Positions 21,261 through 26,429 of a stretch of 26,429 bases of DNA are shown here, in pieces. A program made the position numbers and the translations under genes. The stretch is from Chloroflexota bacterium. GTDB lineage: Bacteria; Chloroflexota; Limnocylindria; Limnocylindrales; CSP1-4. The stretch covers positions 1-26,429 of the forward strand of contig JACQEF010000168.1 of assembly GCA_016200745.1 (NCBI GenBank), read 5' to 3'. The first letter of the stretch is position 1. The number at the start of each line of letters is the position of its first letter. Under the pieces are notes generated by a model. It was not told where the DNA came from. It did no database searches and worked only from the letters and a program-made list of their open reading frames with translations.

Positions 21261-22023
21261 CGATCGCCGCCGGGGCCGCCGGCGGCGGGCCGGATGCCGG
21301 GCCGGGTTCCGCGACCGTCGAGATCAGCCGATACCCCACACCGCGAACCGTCTGGAGATGGACGGGACGGTTCGGATCCCGCTCGACCTTCTGGCGGAGG
21401 CGCCGCATCGTGACCCAGACGTACGAGGGGTCGGCGTCCTCGGTCTCGGCCCAGCCTCGGGCGAGCAGCGTCTCGGTCATCACTGTCTGGCCGAGGTTGG
21501 CCGCCAGCGCGTAGAGGAGCCGCGACTCGGTCGGGGTCAGGGCGACGGCCTGCCCGGCGACGGTCGCCTCGCGTCGATGGAGGTCGAGCGTCAGGTCGGG
21601 CCCCAGGACCAGGCTCTGGCGCGGCACCTTGTCGCCGAGCCGTCGCAGCACGCGGTTGATCCGGGCGCGCAGCTCGGGGTAGTGATAGGGCTTGGTGACG
21701 TAGTCCTCGGCGACCTCCTCGAGCAGGTCGGCCTTGGAGTCGCCGGCGTCGATCGCAGACAGCACGATGATCGGGAGATCGGCGCGAGACTTGATCTCGC
21801 GCGCCAGCGACAGGCCGTCCATCCGCGGCATCATCATGTCGATGATCAGGAGATCCGGCCACGAGGTCTGCAGCCGGCGGAGCGCCTCGGTGCCGTCCCG
21901 GGCGGTCATCGTCTCGTAGCCGTCGGCGCGGAGCTGCTCGGCGAGGAGCACGAGCAGGTTCGGATCGTCGTCGACGATCAGGATGCGCGGCGCCTGCATC
22001 CCAGGCCCGCCCGGTCCGATCAC
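21253..22023 (-). CDS. OmpR-family response regulator (RR3)
   Basis: The protein has 256 residues from GTG 22023; ATG 21999 (248 residues) is an equally good start. Receiver: DDD at 18-20, phospho-Asp62 in LIIDMMMPRMDG, Ser89, Lys111 in YVTKPYH. The winged helix is about 135-240 (TMRRLRQKVERDPNRPVHLQTVRGVGYRL), followed by a Pro/Ala tail. It shares KPYHYPELRARI and a near-identical C-terminal helix-turn region with RR2. GTG 22023 overlaps the stop of the PIN toxin gene by GTGA, linking a toxin-antitoxin pair to the two-component genes. Confidence 0.94.
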   Translation of the reverse strand: MIGPGGPGMQAPRILIVDDDPNLLVLLAEQLRADGYETMTARDGTEALRRLQTSWPDLLIIDMMMPRMDGLSLAREIKSRADLPIIVLSAIDAGDSKADLLEEVAEDYVTKPYHYPELRARINRVLRRLGDKVPRQSLVLGPDLTLDLHRREATVAGQAVALTPTESRLLYALAANLGQTVMTETLLARGWAETEDADPSYVWVTMRRLRQKVERDPNRPVHLQTVRGVGYRLISTVAEPGPASGPPPAAPAAIDG

Positions 22024-22424
22024 GCCTGCGGGCCCGAAAGGACGGCCCAGGCGCCAGCAGGAAAGCCCGTGTCGAAGGTTGCGATCGCGTCCGCGCCGCG
22101 AGCTGACATGCTGGCCGCGATCAACGCGTCGCCGGGGGACCCGGTCGACCCTCTCCGCCAGGCCTCCAGTCCGAGGAGCACGTGCTCCTTGTCGAGCTCG
22201 GGGACCACGACGTTGCGTCGTGTGATCAACGCGATCAGGGCGGCGGCGATGTTCCCGCGTTCATAGCCATAGGCCGAGCGAAGGACGTGGGATGCCTCAA
22301 GCACGGCGATGATCGAGATGGCCCGTGGCTCGGGTGATTCGATGATCGCCATGGCCGCCGGCGTCCGGACTGGGTCGTCGGCAGTCAGATATCGGATGAG
22401 GACCGACGTGTCGACGTAGATCAC
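22020..22424 (-). CDS. PIN-domain toxin, VapC-like
   Basis: The protein has 134 residues. PIN acidic residues are visible: Asp5 in VIYVDTSVLIRYL, Glu43 in AVLEASHVL, Asp99 in GDALIAA and Asp118 in ATFDTGF. Such proteins are Mg-dependent RNases. GTG 22424 overlaps the antitoxin stop by GTGA; the longer open frame upstream lies within the antitoxin gene and is not used. Toxin function is inferred from the paired AbrB-type gene. Confidence 0.9.
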   Translation of the reverse strand: MIYVDTSVLIRYLTADDPVRTPAAMAIIESPEPRAISIIAVLEASHVLRSAYGYERGNIAAALIALITRRNVVVPELDKEHVLLGLEAWRRGSTGSPGDALIAASMSARGADAIATFDTGFPAGAWAVLSGPQA

Positions 22425-22774
22425 GGCGATCGACGTCGTGGTCTTCGCCCCGTGGCGGCTCGGCTGTGGCGTTTGTCCGTCTCGAGCTCGAGGTAGGCAC
22501 GCCATTCCTCGGCGATGCCTCGCCCGACGGCTTCATCGAGGTCCGCCAGCGCCTCCGGCCGGGACTCGGAGGTGCCGAGCATCCCCACCAATGAACGCGA
22601 ATGCGGCTCGTGTGGTCGAACGAACTCGACCACGAGCCTGCCGTCTTCGACGCGCTGGATCGCGATGTCCTTCGGCTTGACCCCGAGGCGCTCCCGCAGG
22701 ACACGCTCGATGGTGATCTGCCCGCGTTCGCCTACAGAGGTTCCTGTTGCATACCGCATGGCCGAAGTATGCAT
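22421..22774 (-). CDS. AbrB/MazE-type antitoxin
   Basis: The protein has 117 residues from ATG 22774, or 112 from ATG 22759. Residues about 10-52 form a SpoVT-AbrB swapped-hairpin domain (GTSVGERGQITIERVLRERL ... DIAIQRVEDGRLVVEFV). The C-terminal half (LADLDEAVGRGIAEEWRAYL) probably wraps the PIN toxin, and a basic tail follows. It should bind its own promoter and neutralise the toxin. ATG 22759 fits a leaderless message (see the promoter at 22766-22794). Confidence 0.88.
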   Translation of the reverse strand: MHTSAMRYATGTSVGERGQITIERVLRERLGVKPKDIAIQRVEDGRLVVEFVRPHEPHSRSLVGMLGTSESRPEALADLDEAVGRGIAEEWRAYLELETDKRHSRAATGRRPRRRSP

Positions 22775-22794
22775 GGTGGCCGTTGGGCATGCAA
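22766..22794 (-). promoter_or_regulatory. Candidate promoter of the AbrB/PIN pair
   Basis: On the minus strand TTGCAT (22794-22789) and CATACT (22771-22766) are 17 bases apart. A transcript would start about 7 bases on, at or beside ATG 22759, giving a leaderless message. The hexamers match the consensus only partly. Confidence 0.35.
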
Positions 22795-22798
22795 GCCG

Positions 22799-23638
22799 TC
22801 AGGGCGCCTTCGGGTCGACGTACCGGCAGCGGCCGCGGATCGGACAGCGACTGCATTCCGGCCGCTGGGCGTGGCACAGCTTCCGGCCGTGCTGGATCAG
22901 GTTGACGTGCGCCTCGTACATCTCATCGGGCTGGAGCATGCCGAGGAACAGGTCGTGCGACTCGTCGGCGGAAACCCTTGGGCCGACCAGGCCGACGCGG
23001 TGCGCCACGCGGTCGACGTGCCGGTCGACCGGCATGAGCGGCAGGCCGAACGAGAACAGCAGCAGCACCGATGCGGTCTTCTTGCCGATCCCGTCGATGC
23101 GAGTCAGCCAGTCGCGCGCCTCCAGCGCAGAGAGGTCGCCCAGGAACTCCAGGGAGTAGTCGCCGCGTTCCTCACGAAGCTTGCGCAAGGTCGCCTGGAT
23201 CCGCGGCGCCTTCTGGTTGGCCAGGCCGCCTGGACGGATCGTGTCGACCAGCTCGGGGAGCGGCGCCTGCTCGATCGCGGACCAGTGGGGCGCCGATCCA
23301 TCCGGTAGCCCGAGCCCGCCCCATCCGGCGCCCGGGTTGTGCGCCTGGACCACGTCGTGTGACGGGTACTGACGGCGCAGGGCCTCGAACGCGACCTCGG
23401 CGTTGGTGTCGGCGCTGTTCTGGGTCAGGATCGTGAGGATGAGCTCGCTCGTCGGGTCCAGGCGACGTTGCCAGATTGGCCGGCCGTAGTACGCGCCCAG
23501 CTCGTCCAGCACATAGCGGACCAGCCCCGGCCGATGGCGATCGAGCGTCTTGGCCCAGGTACGGCCGGGGTTCGAGAACCGGCGCCTGCGCGGGCGCCTC
23601 TGCCCGGAACGGCCAGTCGAGCGAGGAGAAGTCGTCAC
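22799..23638 (-). CDS. Endonuclease III-family DNA glycosylase/AP lyase
   Basis: The protein has 279 residues, longer than E. coli Nth because of a basic N-terminal extension. The helix-hairpin-helix is LTRIDGIGKKTASVLLL, with Lys187 as the catalytic Lys of the bifunctional family, and the catalytic Asp is Asp205 in MPVDRHVDRV. A [4Fe-4S] cluster motif, C-x6-C-x2-C-x5-C, covers Cys255, 262, 265 and 271. It probably removes oxidised pyrimidines in base excision repair; it is a diverged Nth, so the gene name is left open. GTG 23638 overlaps the VapC stop by GTGA. Insertions around residues 90-125 set it apart from standard Nth. Confidence 0.92.
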   Translation of the reverse strand: MTTSPRSTGRSGQRRPRRRRFSNPGRTWAKTLDRHRPGLVRYVLDELGAYYGRPIWQRRLDPTSELILTILTQNSADTNAEVAFEALRRQYPSHDVVQAHNPGAGWGGLGLPDGSAPHWSAIEQAPLPELVDTIRPGGLANQKAPRIQATLRKLREERGDYSLEFLGDLSALEARDWLTRIDGIGKKTASVLLLFSFGLPLMPVDRHVDRVAHRVGLVGPRVSADESHDLFLGMLQPDEMYEAHVNLIQHGRKLCHAQRPECSRCPIRGRCRYVDPKAP

Positions 23639-24021
23639 CAGATCGTTTCGACGTCGTAGCGCGCGATCGCGGGATCGGCCGTGAGGATCGGCAGCCCTTC
23701 GACTTGGGCCTGCGCCACGAGCATGCGGTCGAACGGATCATGATGGATGGCGGGCAACATGCCGGCCCGGACTGCATGTGCCAACTCGATCGGCATCGAA
23801 TCGAATGCATTTGCCGCCAACCGGCTCGGAAGGTACGCGTCGGCCGGTTCCGGAAGCGTCAGGCGCCCGCTTTGGGCCTTGATCGTCAATTCGTAGGCGC
23901 TGGCGGCGCTGAACAGGAGCTCATTGGCTCCATCCCCGAGGATCGCACGCGCCTCCGTTGACAGCCTTGGAATGTCGAGGAGCCACCAGAGGAACGCGTG
24001 CGTATCGAGGATCGCTCTCAC
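23635..24021 (-). CDS. VapC-type PIN toxin
   Basis: The protein has 128 residues. Start RAILDTHAFLWWLLD with Asp6, SAYELTIK with Glu44, HHDPFDRMLVAQA with Asp98 and LTADPAI with Asp116 give the PIN active site in the form common for PhdYeFM-paired toxins (a Trp-rich start and HDPFDR motif). GTG 24021 overlaps the antitoxin stop by GTGA. Its stop in turn overlaps the DNA glycosylase start. Confidence 0.93.
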   Translation of the reverse strand: MRAILDTHAFLWWLLDIPRLSTEARAILGDGANELLFSAASAYELTIKAQSGRLTLPEPADAYLPSRLAANAFDSMPIELAHAVRAGMLPAIHHDPFDRMLVAQAQVEGLPILTADPAIARYDVETIW

Positions 24022-24281
24022 TTGAGGAGATCGCGCATCGGGTCCTCGGGGTGCATGTAGTCCGGATCCAGCTCGGGAATCGGGTCATCAAAGTCCGCGT
24101 GGATGATGACCTTGCCCTTGTCCATTCCCGGTATGCGTCGCTTCGGCCGCTCTCGGATGGCGGAGAGGCGAGCGATCGGCTTTCCGGCTTTCGCGATGGT
24201 GATCTCCTCGCCGGCCTGGACGCGCTCCAGGAGCCGCGACAGGTGGGTCTTCGCCTCGTGGACATTGACCGGATCGCTCAT
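24018..24281 (-). CDS. Phd/YefM-type antitoxin
   Basis: The protein has 87 residues. SDPVNVHEAKTHLSRLLERV ... GEEITIAKAGKPIARL is the Phd/YefM DNA-binding fold; the acidic C-terminus (DFDDPIPELDPDYM) would bind the toxin. ATG 24281 was chosen because the Phd domain starts there; the longer open frame upstream overlaps the glycerate kinase gene in another frame. The palindromic repeats at 24293-24314 lie 11 bases upstream and are the likely autorepression site. Confidence 0.92.
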   Translation of the reverse strand: MSDPVNVHEAKTHLSRLLERVQAGEEITIAKAGKPIARLSAIRERPKRRIPGMDKGKVIIHADFDDPIPELDPDYMHPEDPMRDLLK

Positions 24282-24292
24282 CGGCCCAGAGT

Positions 24293-24314
24293 GGACTAAG
24301 TCCTGGACTAAGTC
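24293..24314. promoter_or_regulatory. Tandem palindromic operator of the Phd/VapC pair
   Basis: GGACTAAGTC occurs twice (24293-24302, 24305-24314) with a 12-base period. Each copy holds the near-palindrome GACT-A-AGTC. It sits just before the antitoxin start and overlaps the last codon and stop of glycerate kinase. Tandem palindromes are the usual binding site for Phd/YefM antitoxins. Confidence 0.65.
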
Positions 24315-25450
24315 AACCACAATGAGGCCAGCCGGGCCATCCGCGCGCCGCATCGTTCGATCGGCGGCGTCCCGGCGGCGATCGCGGACTCGACCGACTG
24401 CGGTCGTTCGGTGACCGACACGGCAACGGCGCCCACTGCTGCCATCGCGTCGATACCTTCGGGTTCGACGCCGCCACCGACCGCCACGCACGGGACGCCC
24501 GCCGCGGCCGCCCGTCGCGCGACGCCGAACGCGGTCTTGCCGAACGCGGTCTGCGCGTCGATCCGGCCCTCTCCGGTGACGACGAGGTCGCTCTCGGCGA
24601 GCCGGGCGTCGAACCCGGTCGCCTCCATCAGGAGCTCGACGCCCGGCCGGAGCGCGAACGCGTGGAACCGGCCGGCGATCGCCAGCAAGGCGAACCCGAC
24701 GCCCCCGGCCGCCCCGGCACCCGGGGTGTCGCGGACGCGGCGACCAGCGCCTGCCTCGAGGGCGTCGGCGTAGAGGGCGAGCCGTCGGTCGAGCTCGACG
24801 ACGTCGGCTGCCGAGGCGCCCTTCTGCGGCCCGTACACCGCGGCGGCGCCGGTCGGCCCGAGCAGCGGGTTCGCCACGTCGCAGGCGACCGACAGGTCGA
24901 TCCCGGCGAGGCGCGGATCGAGGACGGACAGGTCCGCCCTCGGCAGGTCGCGATCGGCGTCGGCGCCGAGCCCGGACAGGAGGCCCGCGCCGCCGTCGGT
25001 CGTCGCGCTGCCGCCGATCCCCAGGATGATCGAGGTCGCCCCGGCGTCGATCGCGATCCGGATCGCCTCCCCGGTTCCGACGGACGTCGCCCTCACGGCG
25101 TCGCGCTCACCGGGCGCCAGGCGCGACAGACCGGACGCCTCGGCCATCTCGACCACCGCCCGATCGCCGCTGACCGACCGCAGCCAGCGCGCCTGGATGG
25201 CCCGGCCGAGCGGGTCGCGCACCGCCGCCGTCCGCCACTCCCAGCCGCCGCCCGCGGCGATGGCCTCGAGCGTTCCCTCTCCGCCATCCGCCAGCGGGCA
25301 GAGGAGACAGGTGTCGTTCGGGCGCGCGCTGGCCCAGCCATCCGCCAGTGCCCGGGCGACCTGCACGGACGTCAGCGAGCCCTTGAACGAATCGGGTGCG
25401 AACAGGACGGTCCGCGGCGCGGTCGTCGAGCCGGGCGCTGACGCGGTCAC
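24308..25450 (-). CDS. Glycerate kinase, GlxK/GarK family
   Basis: The protein has 380 residues, the usual length. VLFAPDSFKGSLTSVQVARALADG at the start, ADGGEGTLEA, GIGGSATTDGGAGLLSGLGA and VTGEGRIDAQTAFGKT are signatures of this family, which phosphorylates D-glycerate with ATP, in most members to 2-phosphoglycerate. GTG 25450 overlaps the stop of the GNAT gene by GTGA. Only two genes upstream is a glucosyl-3-phosphoglycerate synthase, so the cluster concerns glycerate and phosphoglycerate. Confidence 0.94.
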   Translation of the reverse strand: MTASAPGSTTAPRTVLFAPDSFKGSLTSVQVARALADGWASARPNDTCLLCPLADGGEGTLEAIAAGGGWEWRTAAVRDPLGRAIQARWLRSVSGDRAVVEMAEASGLSRLAPGERDAVRATSVGTGEAIRIAIDAGATSIILGIGGSATTDGGAGLLSGLGADADRDLPRADLSVLDPRLAGIDLSVACDVANPLLGPTGAAAVYGPQKGASAADVVELDRRLALYADALEAGAGRRVRDTPGAGAAGGVGFALLAIAGRFHAFALRPGVELLMEATGFDARLAESDLVVTGEGRIDAQTAFGKTAFGVARRAAAAGVPCVAVGGGVEPEGIDAMAAVGAVAVSVTERPQSVESAIAAGTPPIERCGARMARLASLWLT

Positions 25451-25983
25451 CGCAGTCGCTTCCAGAAGAAGGTCGCCGGCCAGGGTCGCCCGTCGGGAAG
25501 AAGCGCGTAGTCCGGGACGATCCCGGTCTCCTGCCAGTCGAGCGAGCGATAGAGGGAATCGGCCGGCGAGCCGGTGACGGTGTCGAGGACCAGGAGCCAG
25601 CGTCCATCGGCCCGCGCCCGGTCTTCCGCGGCCAGCATCAGCGCCCGCGCGATCCCTCGCCGGCGAACGCTCGGATCCACGATCACCTTGCCGATCTCGG
25701 CCCGGTGCGGCGAGTTCTGGTTGAGTGACCGGGCGAGCAGCGTGCTGCCGACGATCCGGCCATCGCCCACGGCCACGAACGCGGTTGTCTGGCCACTCGC
25801 GATCGCGTCGATGCGTGTCCGCCACCAGGCGGCCGCAAGCTCGATCGTGACGTTGGCCGTGAAGTTGACGCTGGCGCCATGGGCAACGGCCCGGACGATG
25901 AGCCCCGCCAGCTCCGGGATGGCCCGTCGGTATCCGTCGACGTCGAGCTCGTGAACGTCGACGGTCGAGGTCGCCTCGGTCAC
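25447..25983 (-). CDS. GNAT-family N-acetyltransferase
   Basis: The protein has 178 residues. The acetyl-CoA binding motif A is IGKVIVDPSVRRRGIARALM, preceded by strand AFVAVGDGRIVGSTLLA; motif B is SLYRSLDWQETGIVPDYAL. Substrate is unknown. GTG 25983 overlaps the stop of the GpgS-like gene by GTGA, and its own stop overlaps glycerate kinase by the same pattern, so all three are one operon. Confidence 0.92.
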   Translation of the reverse strand: MTEATSTVDVHELDVDGYRRAIPELAGLIVRAVAHGASVNFTANVTIELAAAWWRTRIDAIASGQTTAFVAVGDGRIVGSTLLARSLNQNSPHRAEIGKVIVDPSVRRRGIARALMLAAEDRARADGRWLLVLDTVTGSPADSLYRSLDWQETGIVPDYALLPDGRPWPATFFWKRLR

Positions 25984-26429
25984 CGCGCCTTGCGCCGTCG
26001 GGCGGCGACGCGAACGTCGGGGGCGCCCCCGTCGATGCCCGCGGACAGCCCGGCCAGCGCCGCGTCGCCGAGCAGGGACCGACGTCGCTCGACGTACTCC
26101 GGGATGCGGATCATCGGCGGGCGCTCCTGGTCGGCGAGCTCGATCACCTCGAGCGACAGGCGCCCCTTGCCCGACCGGGGCAGCTTCATGGTCGAGCCCA
26201 TCTCCGCGAAGAGTCTCGCCTTCCGCCGCTCCTCCAGCCGTCGCATCACGGCCTGGATGATCACGAACGACATCCGCGACAGGCCCTCGAGCTCCTGGTT
26301 GCGGTGGACCCGGCGCTCGAGGTCGACCTGGCCGAGCGCCTCGATCCCAAGCCGTTCGGTGACGTCGATGAGGTGGCCGATCTCGACCGCGTAGCCGGTG
26401 AAGAAGGGGATCGATTCGAGCAGCGTCCG
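25980..26429 (-). CDS. gpgS: Glucosyl-3-phosphoglycerate synthase, C-terminal part
   Basis: The visible part is the last 149 residues; the start lies outside the window. SIPFFTGYAVEIGHLIDV, LGQVDLERRVHRNQEL and DQERPPMIRIPEY match the C-terminal region of GpgS, including the HRN His used in catalysis and the RPPM loop. GpgS (family GT81) joins glucose from a nucleotide sugar to 3-phosphoglycerate, the first step to glucosylglycerate or mycobacterial methylglucose polysaccharides. A mannosyl version of the enzyme cannot be excluded from this part. Confidence 0.85.
   Translation of the reverse strand, partial: RTLLESIPFFTGYAVEIGHLIDVTERLGIEALGQVDLERRVHRNQELEGLSRMSFVIIQAVMRRLEERRKARLFAEMGSTMKLPRSGKGRLSLEVIELADQERPPMIRIPEYVERRRSLLGDAALAGLSAGIDGGAPDVRVAARRRKAR

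Noticed and set aside
19680..21413. Plus-strand 577-residue frame opposite HK3
   Set aside because: Shadow of the kinase gene; no domain and His/Arg/Gly-rich composition.

Overview
The window is GC-rich, tightly packed bacterial DNA. Many starts are GTG, and most neighbours in the same direction overlap by GTGA, ATGA or TTGA. The gene content (isolated TadE/TadG-type pilus genes, OmpR-type regulators, a glucosyl-3-phosphoglycerate synthase, short toxin-antitoxin pairs) fits an uncultured soil or freshwater Chloroflexota (Limnocylindria/Ellin6529-like) or a high-GC actinobacterium. That placement is an inference: I see no rRNA, tRNA or other marker gene.

Layout. 1-561 (-): 5' end of a secreted protein with a Pro/Thr/Ser linker, cut by the window edge. 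963-4790 (+): lipoprotein, OmpR-type response regulator (RR1) and CHASE4-like sensor kinase (HK1), all overlapping. 4945-9906 (+): TadE, TadE, TadG, a second regulator with no kinase (RR2), and an unknown two-repeat protein with a probable frameshift. 9935-11716 (+): zinc-ribbon protein and nitrilase-family amidase. 11709-19676 (-): three more TadE-TadE-TadG cassettes back to back, with one small membrane-protein gene on the other strand. 19836-22774 (-): sensor kinase and regulator (HK3/RR3) joined to an AbrB/PIN toxin-antitoxin pair. 22799-24281 (-): endonuclease III-like glycosylase joined to a Phd/VapC pair. 24308-26429 (-): glycerate kinase, GNAT acetyltransferase and the C-terminal part of a glucosyl-3-phosphoglycerate synthase.

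The main discovery is a multicopy system. Four cassettes have the same order (TadE1-TadE2-TadG), the same 4-base TadE1/TadE2 overlap and a short gap before TadG. None comes with a Tad ATPase, platform, secretin or prepilin peptidase in the window. All eight TadE proteins share an aromatic-x-x-x-Thr-Pro signature, and two TadE1 proteins carry PKD domains on Pro-Thr linkers. In front of every cassette lies a 19-base direct repeat, consensus TGTAAGG-N5-TGYAAGG, with a 12-base period. That is the geometry expected for an OmpR/PhoB-type regulator. Three such regulators lie in the window, one of them inside the first cassette operon. The testable model is a two-component regulon controlling several alternative sets of surface minor pilins or adhesins.
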